Origin: Pseudomonas sp. URMO17WK12:I11
Lineage (GTDB): Bacteria > Pseudomonadota > Gammaproteobacteria > Pseudomonadales > Pseudomonadaceae
Direction: 5' to 3'
DNA: 64,000 nucleotides
Assembly (NCBI RefSeq): GCF_007677725.1
Contig: NZ_VEDF01000009.1
Span: 173,512 to 237,511, forward strand
Positions within the stretch are counted from its first letter, which is position 1; every line of letters starts with the position of its first letter. A model generated the notes under the pieces. It saw nothing but the letters and a program-made list of their open reading frames with translations. It had not been told where the DNA came from and did not search any database. Shown here in pieces: positions 8,330 to 20,725 of this stretch. Made by a program: the position numbers and the translations under genes.

Positions 8330-9946
8330 ATGACCAGTTTGCATGCCGATGAGGCGTTTCTCGATCACTACCAGCTGAGCCACGATCCGTTCGCGCCGCG
8401 TGTGCCCGGCTTCAAATTCTTCCCCGCCCAGCGCAAGCCGGTGCTCGGCCAACTGCATCATCTGGCACGCTACAGCCAATTGATGCTGGTGGTCACAGGG
8501 CCGTTGGGCAGTGGCAAGACGCTGCTGCGCCAGGCCCTGGTGGCCAGCACCAACAAGCAATCGGTACAGAGCGTCGTGGTTTCCGCTCGCGGTGCCAGCG
8601 ATGCGGCCAGCGTGCTCGGGCAAGTGGCGCAGACCCTGGAGGTGGCCCAGCCCGAGGTCCAGGCGATCCTGAACAAGGTGGTGCAGTTGGCACTCACCGG
8701 GCAGGAAGTCTATCTGTTGGTGGACGATGCGGAACAACTTGACGAGTCGGCACTCCAAGCGTTGCTGGAACTGGCCGGCGGCTTGCCAGAGGCGCGCCCG
8801 CATGTGTTCCTGTTTGGCGAACCGTCGCTGATTGCCGGGTTGGATGAGATCGAGGTCGAGGAAGAGCGTTTCCACGTCATCGAACTCGCCCCCTACAGCG
8901 AGGAGGAAACCAACGAATACCTGGAGCAGCGTCTGGATGGCGCGGGCCGGGGCATCGAGGTGTTCACCCGCGAGCAGCTGGTCGATATCCACGAAAACTC
9001 TGGCGGATGGCCTGGCAACATCAACCAGGTCGCCCGCGATACCTTGATCGAAGCCATGATCGCTAGCCGGACCACGGTGAAGCGACCATCCATGGGGTTC
9101 AAAATGCCTAAGAAACACGTGCTCGCGCTGTCCGCAGTCGTCGTGGTTGCCGTAGGCGCTGCGGTGCTGATGCCCAAGAAAAGCGACAAGGCGCCAAGCG
9201 AGGCGCCGGTGGCGCAGGCCCAGTTGCCCTTGGGCGAGGGCCTGCCAGGTGCTGCTCAATCCAATAACGGCAACCCGGCCATCGAATTCTCCGGCCAGTC
9301 CCAGCCGATGCCGTTGCCGCTGGTGGGCCAGTCGCAACCGGTGATGCGTGAGCCGCTGGCCCAGGCTGCTGGCATGGGCGACGGTGAAGAGGGTGGGCCG
9401 GCAGGCAACACTGCCCTGCAACCTTCAGCGCCGCCGACCGTGACCACCACCGCACCGCCGCAGGGCGTCGCGGCGGGTCCGGCACCGAGCATGGCCCAGG
9501 CGACCGCGCCGTCCCAGCCTGCCGCGCCTGTGGCCAATCCAGTCACCAGCCAACCGGCCAAGCCGGTGCCCAAGCCTGCGCCTGCGCCAACCCAGGTGGC
9601 CAGTGCCAAGCCGGCGGTCAAGGCCACCGAGAAGCCTGCAGCAGCGGCCGGTGCCGGCAACAGCGGCTGGTACAGTGGTCAGAAGCCTGGCAACTACGTG
9701 GTGCAGATCCTCGGTACCAGCTCCGAGGCGTCGGCCCAGGCCTTCGTCAAGGCGCAGGGTGGCGACTATCGCTACTTCAAGAAGAACCTGCAGGGTAAAC
9801 CCCTGTATGTGGTCACCTATGGCAACTTTGCCAACCGTGATGCGGCAGTTGCCGCAATCAAGAACTTGCCAGCGAAGGTCCAGGCTGGTAAACCTTGGCC
9901 ACGTACTGTCGCCAGCGTCCAACAAGAGCTGGCCTCGGCCCGCTGA
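8330..9946 (+). CDS. damX: DamX-like protein: AAA ATPase fused to a SPOR domain
   Basis: The 538-residue protein has three parts. An ExeA/GspA-like AAA ATPase (about residues 20-250) carries Walker A GPLGSGKT and Walker B LLVDDAEQLD. One transmembrane helix follows at about 262-280. A long Pro/Ala-rich periplasmic linker then leads to a C-terminal SPOR domain (about 455-535, NYVVQILGTSSEASAQAFV). SPOR domains bind denuded glycan at the septum, so a role at the division site is expected. It follows aroB by 15 bp. A strong hairpin downstream ends the operon. Confidence 0.88.
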   Translation: MTSLHADEAFLDHYQLSHDPFAPRVPGFKFFPAQRKPVLGQLHHLARYSQLMLVVTGPLGSGKTLLRQALVASTNKQSVQSVVVSARGASDAASVLGQVAQTLEVAQPEVQAILNKVVQLALTGQEVYLLVDDAEQLDESALQALLELAGGLPEARPHVFLFGEPSLIAGLDEIEVEEERFHVIELAPYSEEETNEYLEQRLDGAGRGIEVFTREQLVDIHENSGGWPGNINQVARDTLIEAMIASRTTVKRPSMGFKMPKKHVLALSAVVVVAVGAAVLMPKKSDKAPSEAPVAQAQLPLGEGLPGAAQSNNGNPAIEFSGQSQPMPLPLVGQSQPVMREPLAQAAGMGDGEEGGPAGNTALQPSAPPTVTTTAPPQGVAAGPAPSMAQATAPSQPAAPVANPVTSQPAKPVPKPAPAPTQVASAKPAVKATEKPAAAAGAGNSGWYSGQKPGNYVVQILGTSSEASAQAFVKAQGGDYRYFKKNLQGKPLYVVTYGNFANRDAAVAAIKNLPAKVQAGKPWPRTVASVQQELASAR

Positions 9947-10004
9947 TACCTGCCGGGCGGCACCACCCCGCCGCCCAGTTGCTGAGCGATTACTGACACT
10001 TGAT

Positions 10005-10035
10005 AAGCCTGCTGCGCCCTGCGCGGCAGGCTTTT
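10005..10035 (+). terminator. Intrinsic terminator after damX
   Basis: Arms AAGCCTGC and GCAGGCTT with an inner GCGC/GCGC pairing, followed by TTTT. It lies about 60 bp after the damX stop and probably ends the pil-aro-damX transcript. Confidence 0.85.
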
Positions 10036-10146
10036 CTGTCCCAGCCTGCCGGCCACAAGCCCCGCGCGCAGTGTTGGCTGAAACGCTTCAGAGTCAAGCC
10101 CTGCCAACCCATGGTTTGCGGCTAAAAACATTCAAAATAGCGACAT

Positions 10147-10175
10147 AAATTTTCAATGGTGAGACATGAAAATTT
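10147..10175. promoter_or_regulatory. AT-rich inverted repeat upstream of gltB
   Basis: Perfect 9-bp arms AAATTTTCA and TGAAAATTT are separated by 11 bp, about 145-170 bp upstream of the gltB start. The spacing of arm centres (20 bp, two helical turns) suits a dimeric regulator. The protein that would bind it is unknown. Confidence 0.4.
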
Positions 10176-10317
10176 GTGGGCAGGACTGTCGCTGTGCAAC
10201 AATGGTTTTCCATGGCCACCGCAAATAAGCTGGCGTTTGATCGGCGTGGATGGTAAGTGGTTGTACATAAAAGAGATTTGCCTCCGGTTGAGAGGTGAAC
10301 CTGGTGAGAAAGTGTCT

Positions 10318-14763
<4,446 letters not shown>

Positions 14764-14766
14764 AAC

Positions 14767-14867
14767 CAGCTGCAAGTGGCGAGCCTCGAGCTGCAAGTCA
14801 GAAGCTGCACGAGGTTTGCCCGGCTTAAGTGATCGTCTTGCGGCTTGCAGCGTGTAGCTAGCAGCTG
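14767..14867. repeat. MITE-like element with imperfect terminal inverted repeats, copy 1
   Basis: 101 bp in the gltB-gltD gap. The left arm 14767-14799 and right arm 14835-14867 match at about 22 of 33 positions when the right is reverse-complemented. Both begin CAGCTGC and end with GCAAG-containing sequence. The same AGCTGCAAG/CTTGCAGCTTG words recur at 29270-29400 and 48623-48692. Confidence 0.6.
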
Positions 14868-14887
14868 CTGTAAAGAGGTTTTGAAAA

Positions 14888-16306
14888 ATGGCTGAACGTC
14901 TGAACAACGACTTCCAGTTCATCGAAGTGGGCCGAAAGGACCCCAAGAAAAAGCTGCTGCGCCAGCGCAAGAAAGAGTTCGTGGAAATCTACGAACCGTT
15001 CAAGCCCCAGCAGTCCGTGGAGCAGGCCCATCGCTGCCTGGGCTGCGGTAACCCGTATTGCGAATGGAAGTGCCCGGTTCACAACTTCATCCCCAATTGG
15101 TTGAAGCTGGTCGCCGAAGGCAACATCCTGGCCGCCGCCGAACTGTCGCACCAGACCAACACCCTGCCGGAAGTGTGCGGTCGCGTATGCCCGCAAGACC
15201 GCCTGTGCGAAGGCGCCTGCACACTCAACGATGGCTTTGGTGCGGTCACCATTGGCTCGGTCGAGAAGTACATCACCGACACCGCCTTCGCCATGGGCTG
15301 GCGCCCGGACATGTCCAAGGTCAAGCCAACCGGCAAGCGCGTCGCCATCATTGGCGCCGGCCCGGCGGGCCTTGGTTGCGCCGACGTGCTGGTACGCGCT
15401 GGCGTGACCCCGGTGGTGTTCGACAAGAACCCGGAAATCGGCGGTTTGCTGACCTTCGGTATCCCTGAATTCAAGCTGGAGAAGACGGTGCTGAGCCACC
15501 GCCGCGAGGTCTTCACCGGCATGGGTATCGAATTCCGCCTCAACACCGAGGTGGGCACTGACATCAGCATGGAGCAGCTGCTCGCCGAATACGATGCGGT
15601 GTTCATGGGCATGGGCACCTACACCTACATGAAAGGCGGGTTCCCCGGTGAGGACCTGCCGGGTGTGCACGATGCGCTGGACTTCCTGATCGCCAACGTC
15701 AACCGCAACCTGGGCTTCGAGAAGTCGCCGGAAGACTTCGTCGACATGCAGGGCAAGAAGGTCGTGGTGCTCGGCGGTGGTGACACGGCCATGGACTGCA
15801 ACCGCACCTCGATTCGCCAGGGTGCCAAGTCGGTGACCTGCGCCTATCGTCGCGACGAGGCCAACATGCCCGGTTCGCGCAAAGAGGTGAAGAACGCCAA
15901 GGAAGAAGGCGTGAAATTCCTCTACAACCGCCAGCCTATCGCTATCGTCGGCGAAGACAAGGTCGAAGGGGTGAAGGTGGTGGAGACCCGCTTGGGTGAG
16001 CCTGACGCCCGCGGCCGTCGCAGCCCCGAGCCGATTCCAGGTTCCGAGGAGATCCTGCCGGCCGATGCCGTGGTCATCGCATTCGGCTTCCGCCCAAGCC
16101 CTGCGCCATGGTTCGAGCAGCACAGCATTCAGCTCGACAGCCAGGGTCGCGTGGTCGCGCCGGAGAAAGGCAAGTTCAAGCACCAGACCAGCAACCCGAA
16201 GATCTTCGCCGGGGGCGATATGGTGCGTGGCTCGGACCTCGTGGTGACGGCGATCTTCGAAGGCCGCAACGCCGCTGAGGGGATCCTGGACTACCTGGAA
16301 GTCTGA
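14888..16306 (+). CDS. gltD: Glutamate synthase (NADPH), small (beta) subunit
   Basis: The 472-residue NADPH-oxidising subunit passes electrons to GltB. The N-terminal cysteine clusters CLGCGNPYCEWKC and CGRVCPQDRLCEGAC bind 4Fe-4S centres. The FAD dinucleotide motif IIGAGPAGLGCAD is near residue 155, and the NADPH motif VVVLGGGDTAMDC near residue 293. A Shine-Dalgarno AGAGG precedes the ATG. It is cotranscribed with gltB across a 124-bp gap that contains the repeat element. Confidence 0.97.
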   Translation: MAERLNNDFQFIEVGRKDPKKKLLRQRKKEFVEIYEPFKPQQSVEQAHRCLGCGNPYCEWKCPVHNFIPNWLKLVAEGNILAAAELSHQTNTLPEVCGRVCPQDRLCEGACTLNDGFGAVTIGSVEKYITDTAFAMGWRPDMSKVKPTGKRVAIIGAGPAGLGCADVLVRAGVTPVVFDKNPEIGGLLTFGIPEFKLEKTVLSHRREVFTGMGIEFRLNTEVGTDISMEQLLAEYDAVFMGMGTYTYMKGGFPGEDLPGVHDALDFLIANVNRNLGFEKSPEDFVDMQGKKVVVLGGGDTAMDCNRTSIRQGAKSVTCAYRRDEANMPGSRKEVKNAKEEGVKFLYNRQPIAIVGEDKVEGVKVVETRLGEPDARGRRSPEPIPGSEEILPADAVVIAFGFRPSPAPWFEQHSIQLDSQGRVVAPEKGKFKHQTSNPKIFAGGDMVRGSDLVVTAIFEGRNAAEGILDYLEV

Positions 16307-16312
16307 TCGCCA

Positions 16313-16344
16313 GCTGGGGCTGTCAGCCAGCCCCAGCACATTTT
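16313..16344 (+). terminator. Intrinsic terminator after gltD
   Basis: Ten-base-pair arms GCTGGGGCTG and CAGCCCCAGC with a 5-nt loop, followed by ACATTTTG. It starts 6 bp after the gltD stop. Confidence 0.75.
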
Positions 16345-16355
16345 GTATACAAAAT
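16340..16355. promoter_or_regulatory. Perfect 16-bp palindrome upstream of hemE
   Basis: ATTTTGTATACAAAAT is its own reverse complement. It lies 100 bp upstream of hemE, immediately after the gltD terminator. The TTGTATACAA core resembles operators of GntR-family (FadR/VanR-type) repressors. The regulator and the controlled gene are not evident in this window. Confidence 0.45.
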
Positions 16356-16456
16356 CAGTTGATCTACAGCACTCGATAGCCAAAACCCATGGCCTCGGCC
16401 GTGCCTTTTATGCGCGCGTCTGAGAAAATGCCGGCACTCTTTTTCCGGATGCCGAC

Positions 16457-17521
16457 ATGACTGCCTTGAAGAACGATCGTTTCCTGCGTGCGCTGCTCAA
16501 GCAACCTGTGGATGTCACCCCGGTCTGGATGATGCGCCAGGCCGGCCGTTACCTGCCGGAATACCGTGCCAGCCGGGCCAAGGCCGGTGACTTCATGAGC
16601 CTGTGCAAGAACCCGCAGTTCGCCTGCGAGGTGACCCTGCAGCCGCTCGACCGTTATCCTCTGGACGCGGCGATCCTGTTCTCGGACATCCTCACCATTC
16701 CGGATGCCATGGGCCTGGGCCTGTACTTCGAAACCGGCGAAGGCCCGCGTTTCAAGAAGGTCGTCAGCACCCCGGCCGACATCGAAGCACTGCCGGTGCC
16801 CGATGCGCAGAAAGACCTCGGCTACGTGATGGATGCGGTCAGCACCATCCGCCGCGAACTCAATGGTCGTGTACCGCTCATCGGCTTCTCCGGCAGCCCG
16901 TGGACGTTGGCCACGTACATGGTCGAAGGCGGCTCGTCGAAAGACTTCCGCAAGACCAAGGCCATGGCCTACGACAATCCGCAAGCCCTGCACCTGCTGT
17001 TGGAAAAGCTCGCCCAGTCGGTTACCAGCTACTTGAACGGGCAGATCCTGGCCGGCGCGCAGGCGGTGCAGATCTTCGATACCTGGGGTGGCAACCTGTC
17101 AGCCGCGGCTTACCAGGAGTTTTCCCTGGCCTACATGCGCAAGATCGTCAGCGGTCTGATTCGCGAACACGAAGGGCGCAAGGTGCCGGTGATCCTGTTC
17201 ACCAAGAACGGCGGCCTGTGGTTGGAAAGCATCGCCGAGGCTGGGGCCGATGCCCTGGGCCTGGACTGGACCTGCGACATTGGCGATGCCCGCCGCCGGG
17301 TCGGCGACAAAGTGGCGCTGCAAGGCAACATGGACCCGACCGTGTTGTACGCCAGGCCCGCGGCCATCCGCCAGGAGGTGGCGCGCATCCTGGCCAGCTA
17401 CGGTCATGGCAGCGGTCACGTCTTCAACCTGGGCCATGGCATCACCCCGGAAGTCGACCCCGAGCACGCCGGTGCCTTCATCAACGCTGTGCATGAACTG
17501 TCCGCGCAATACCACGGCTAG
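16457..17521 (+). CDS. hemE: Uroporphyrinogen decarboxylase
   Basis: A 354-residue cytoplasmic enzyme that decarboxylates the four acetate side chains of uroporphyrinogen III in heme synthesis. The family signatures PVWMMRQAGRYLPEYR near the N-terminus and GFSGSPWTLATYMVEGG near the middle are intact. The C-terminal GNMDPTVLYA and GHVFNLGHGITPEV motifs are also present. Length is normal. It has its own terminator downstream and convergent transcription from the MFS gene. Confidence 0.97.
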   Translation: MTALKNDRFLRALLKQPVDVTPVWMMRQAGRYLPEYRASRAKAGDFMSLCKNPQFACEVTLQPLDRYPLDAAILFSDILTIPDAMGLGLYFETGEGPRFKKVVSTPADIEALPVPDAQKDLGYVMDAVSTIRRELNGRVPLIGFSGSPWTLATYMVEGGSSKDFRKTKAMAYDNPQALHLLLEKLAQSVTSYLNGQILAGAQAVQIFDTWGGNLSAAAYQEFSLAYMRKIVSGLIREHEGRKVPVILFTKNGGLWLESIAEAGADALGLDWTCDIGDARRRVGDKVALQGNMDPTVLYARPAAIRQEVARILASYGHGSGHVFNLGHGITPEVDPEHAGAFINAVHELSAQYHG

Positions 17522-17535
17522 GCGCTGCAAACGAC

Positions 17536-17566
17536 AAAGCCCGGCCTGTTGAGCCGGGCTTTTTTT
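17536..17566. terminator. Intrinsic terminator between hemE and the MFS gene
   Basis: Arms AAAGCCCGGC and GCCGGGCTTT, followed by a T tract. It lies 15 bp after the hemE stop and 10 bp from the convergent MFS stop. Confidence 0.88.
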
Positions 17567-17576
17567 CGCCTGTCGC

Positions 17577-18818
17577 CTATGCGGTTTTCGGCGCCAGCCT
17601 GCTCAGGCGCAAGGCGATCAACAGCGCTGCGGCCAGCAGGGCGCCAATGAACACGCCGATGCCATTCCAACCCCAGTGGTGCCAGAACACGCCCCCGGCT
17701 GTGCCGGCCACGCTCGAACCTGCGTAATAGCTGAACAGATACAGGGATGAGGCTTGGCCTTTGGCCTTCAACGCGCGGCGACCGATCCAGCTGCTGGCTA
17801 CCGAGTGAGCGCCGAAGAAACCGAAGGTGAACACCAGCATGCCGGCGATCACCACCGGCAAGGGCGTGGCCAGGGTCATCAGCATACCGCTGGCCATCAC
17901 CACGATGCTGGCCCAGAACACCTTGCGCCGGCCGAGCTTGTCGGCCAGGGCACCGACTTGGGCAGAGCTGTAGATGCCAGACAGGTAGACCACCGAGAGC
18001 AGTCCTACCAAGGCCTGGTTCATGTGATAGGGCTCGGCGAGCAGGCGATAACCGATGTAGTTGAACAAGGTGACGAAGGCGCCCATCAGCAGGAAGGCTT
18101 CAAGGAACAGCCAAGGCAACCCGGCATCCTTGAAGTGCATGAGAAAGCCGTCGCGCAGGCTGCGCGGGTTCATCGATTGGGCGCGGAAGTTGCGCGACTC
18201 CGGCAGCACTTTCCAGAACACCACGGCAGCGATCAGCGCCAAGGCACCGATGGTCAGCATTGCCGTGTGCCAGCTGACGAAATCGATCAGCACCCCAGTG
18301 ATCAGGCGTCCGCTCATGCCGCCGATGGCGTTGCCACCGATGTACAAGCCCATGGCCAGGCCAATGTGCTGCGGGTGGATCTCTTCGCTGAGGTAAGTCA
18401 TGGCCACCGCCGCCAGGCCGCTCAACGACAGGCCCACCAGCGCCCGCGTGGCCAGCACTAGCTCCCAGGTCGGCATCACGGCACTGGCCAGTGTGGAAAG
18501 CGCCGCGCACACCAGGGCGAATACCATCACCGGCTTGCGGCCCACGCGGTCGGAAATCGGCCCGGTGATCAACAAGCCGCAGGCCAGCATCGCCGTCGCT
18601 ACCGACAGCACCAGGCTGCTTTGCGCGGCATTGATGGCGAACTCTTGGGACAACAGCGGCATCATCGGCTGAACGCAGTAGAGCAGGGCGAAGGTGGCGA
18701 AGCCACCGCTGAACAAGGCCAGGACGGTCCTGAGAAAAGCGGGCGTGCCTTTTTCGATCCACCTGTCCGGTGCGATGGCTGCCGAGCAAGCGGGGAGGGG
18801 GGCGACTGCAGTTTTCAC
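17577..18818 (-). CDS. MFS transporter (12-helix, efflux type)
   Basis: About 413 residues with roughly 12 hydrophobic helices. It has the major-facilitator loop 2-3 motif GPISDRVGRKPVM and a second-half counterpart GALADKLGRRKVF. This looks like the YnfM/arabinose-efflux type of drug or metabolite exporter; the substrate cannot be read from sequence. The GTG at 18818 (VKTAVAPL) is chosen because AGAGGT lies 8-9 nt upstream; an ATG at 18851 would add 11 residues. It is divergently paired with a LysR regulator, which probably controls it. Confidence 0.85.
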   Translation of the reverse strand: MKTAVAPLPACSAAIAPDRWIEKGTPAFLRTVLALFSGGFATFALLYCVQPMMPLLSQEFAINAAQSSLVLSVATAMLACGLLITGPISDRVGRKPVMVFALVCAALSTLASAVMPTWELVLATRALVGLSLSGLAAVAMTYLSEEIHPQHIGLAMGLYIGGNAIGGMSGRLITGVLIDFVSWHTAMLTIGALALIAAVVFWKVLPESRNFRAQSMNPRSLRDGFLMHFKDAGLPWLFLEAFLLMGAFVTLFNYIGYRLLAEPYHMNQALVGLLSVVYLSGIYSSAQVGALADKLGRRKVFWASIVVMASGMLMTLATPLPVVIAGMLVFTFGFFGAHSVASSWIGRRALKAKGQASSLYLFSYYAGSSVAGTAGGVFWHHWGWNGIGVFIGALLAAALLIALRLSRLAPKTA

Positions 18819-18885
18819 GCGGCGGTACCTCTGGTGCAATGAAAAAAGCATATAGCCGGCTAATGATTTGATCCAATATATTGTT

Positions 18886-18915
18886 CGACCTATTTAAGTT
18901 GTTTGGCGACCTATT
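18886..18915. promoter_or_regulatory. Direct repeat in the MFS/LysR divergent promoter
   Basis: CGACCTATT occurs at 18886-18894 and again at 18907-18915, a 21-bp period (two helical turns). A CAATATATTG palindrome lies just left at 18874-18883. The second copy reaches the lysR ribosome-binding region. This is a plausible autoregulatory LysR-type site, but only by position. Confidence 0.35.
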
Positions 18916-18926
18916 GGAGCAAGCTC

Positions 18927-19823
18927 ATGGAGCTGCGGCACCTGCGTTATTTCATCGCTGTGGCGGAGGAGCTGCATTTCGGCCGTGCGGCCCAGCAGTT
19001 GGGGATCTCGCAGCCGCCGCTGAGTCAGCAGATCCAGGCGTTGGAACACGAACTGGGCGCCCGCCTGTTTGAACGCACCAACCGACGGGTCGAGCTGAGC
19101 GAGGCTGGGCGCTTGTTTCTGCAAGAGGCCCGCCAGGTCCTGGCACAAGTCGAGAAAGCGGCGGATGTGGCACGTCGGGCGCAGTTGGGGGAGCTGGGCG
19201 AGATGAAAATCGGTTTCACCTCGTCCGCACCCTTCACGTCGAAGATTCCCAAGGCGATTCATGCGTTTCGCCAGCGCTTTCCGGCGGTTCATCTGCACCT
19301 GCAGGAAATGAGCAGCCGCGATGTCGCCGAGGGGGTTTTCGATGAATCCATCGAAGTTGGCCTGATGCGGCCGATGCCGTTGCCTGAGGGGCTGGTGGCT
19401 ACCGAACTGTTTCGCGAGCCGCTGGTGGCAGTGATCAACGCCTCTCATCCTCTGGCCCACGGCAGCGACGATGGCGTATACATGGCAGCGCTGGCGCAGG
19501 AGCCGTTCGTGTTCTTCCCGCGCAGCTACGGCAGCGGCTTGTATGCGCAGCTGCTGAGCCTGGCCCGCCAGGCCGGGTTCAGTCCGCATTTTGCCCAGGA
19601 GGCGGGCGAGGCGATGACCATCATCGGCCTGGTATCGGCCGGGCTGGGTGTGTCGGTACTGCCGGCGTCGTTCAAGCGCATGCAGATCGAAGGCGTGGTG
19701 TATCGCACGCTGCTCGATGCCGAGGCGACTTCGGCCGTGTGGCTGGTCCAGCGCGAGCGCGGCAGCTCGGCGATGGCCAGGGCTTTCGCCGAATTGGTGA
19801 CCGGGCAGGTCTACGCCGAGTGA
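18927..19823 (+). CDS. LysR-family transcriptional regulator
   Basis: 298 residues. The start MELRHLRYFIAVAEELHFGRAAQQLGISQPPLSQQI is the classic LysR winged helix-turn-helix (residues 1-60), followed by a linker helix and a periplasmic-binding-like effector domain. The ATG at 18927 follows TTGGAG; an in-frame upstream start at 18903 would add residues not seen in the family. It is divergent from the MFS exporter with about 108 bp between starts, so it most likely senses that exporter's substrate. Confidence 0.9.
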   Translation: MELRHLRYFIAVAEELHFGRAAQQLGISQPPLSQQIQALEHELGARLFERTNRRVELSEAGRLFLQEARQVLAQVEKAADVARRAQLGELGEMKIGFTSSAPFTSKIPKAIHAFRQRFPAVHLHLQEMSSRDVAEGVFDESIEVGLMRPMPLPEGLVATELFREPLVAVINASHPLAHGSDDGVYMAALAQEPFVFFPRSYGSGLYAQLLSLARQAGFSPHFAQEAGEAMTIIGLVSAGLGVSVLPASFKRMQIEGVVYRTLLDAEATSAVWLVQRERGSSAMARAFAELVTGQVYAE

Positions 19824-19927
19824 ATCCGAACCGAGATCAAGCCGGCATCAGGTAGCCATCGACAGTACTGGCCATTGCCGCTGCACCGACACATACTCGG
19901 GCATTCGTTGATACACGGAGGTCAATC

Positions 19928-20701
19928 ATGCGGCGCGTGGTGTTCAATCAGAAAGGTGGCGTTGGCAAGTCGAGCATCGCTTGCAACCTGGCAGCGGTGA
20001 GCGCCAGCGAAGGCTACCGAACCCTGCTGATCGACCTGGATGCCCAGGCCAATTCGACCCAGTACCTGACCGGGCTGACCGGCGACGACATCCCCATGGG
20101 GATCGCCGATTTCTTCAAGCAGAGCCTGTCCAGCGGGCCATTCAGCAAGAAGAACAAGGTCGATATCTACGAAACCCCGTTCGACAACCTGCATGTGGTC
20201 ACCGCCACTGCGGAGCTTGCCGACCTGCAGCCCAAGCTCGAAGCCAAGCACAAGATCAACAAGCTGCGAAAGCTGCTCGACGCGCTGGACGAAGACTATG
20301 AGCGGATTTACATCGACACGCCGCCGGCGCTCAATTTCTACGCCGTATCAGCGTTGATCGCCGCTGATCGCGTACTGATTCCTTTCGACTGCGACAGCTT
20401 CTCGCGGCAAGCCCTGTACGGCCTGCTGGCGGAAATCGATGACCTCAAAGACGACCACAATGAAGCTCTCGAGGTCGAGGGCATCGTGGTCAATCAGTTC
20501 CAGTCCCGCGCCAGCCTGCCCCAGCAGATGCTCGATGAGTTGCTGGCCGAGGGCCTGCCGGTGCTACCGGTGTATCTGGGCAGCTCGGTAAAGATGCGCG
20601 AATCGCATCATGCAAGCCTGCCGCTGATCCACCTGGAGCCGCGGCACAAGCTGACCCAGCAGTTTGTCGAATTGCACGATTTGCTTGAGGGCAATGGCTG
20701 A
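19928..20701 (+). CDS. ParA/MinD-family ATPase without a partner ParB
   Basis: 257 residues. The deviant Walker A motif QKGGVGKSS is near the N-terminus, LIDLDAQANST follows, and the Walker B-like YIDTPP is near residue 137. These are ATP-driven positioning or partition proteins. No parB, minC, fle or che gene is adjacent, so the cargo is unknown. It lies between a lysR gene and the convergent selO. Confidence 0.85.
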   Translation: MRRVVFNQKGGVGKSSIACNLAAVSASEGYRTLLIDLDAQANSTQYLTGLTGDDIPMGIADFFKQSLSSGPFSKKNKVDIYETPFDNLHVVTATAELADLQPKLEAKHKINKLRKLLDALDEDYERIYIDTPPALNFYAVSALIAADRVLIPFDCDSFSRQALYGLLAEIDDLKDDHNEALEVEGIVVNQFQSRASLPQQMLDELLAEGLPVLPVYLGSSVKMRESHHASLPLIHLEPRHKLTQQFVELHDLLEGNG

Positions 20702-20725
20702 GGATCGCGCGGGCGCGAGCTGTCG

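Larger units (their letters stand above)
9947..10317 (+). other. Intergenic leader between damX and gltB
   Basis: 371 bp without a convincing gene. It holds the damX terminator at 10005-10035 and an AT-rich inverted repeat at 10147-10175. The latter lies in a clearly AT-rich patch likely to contain the gltB promoter. The gltB frame stays open upstream to 10156, but the composition and the absence of family similarity argue against translation there. Confidence 0.6.
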
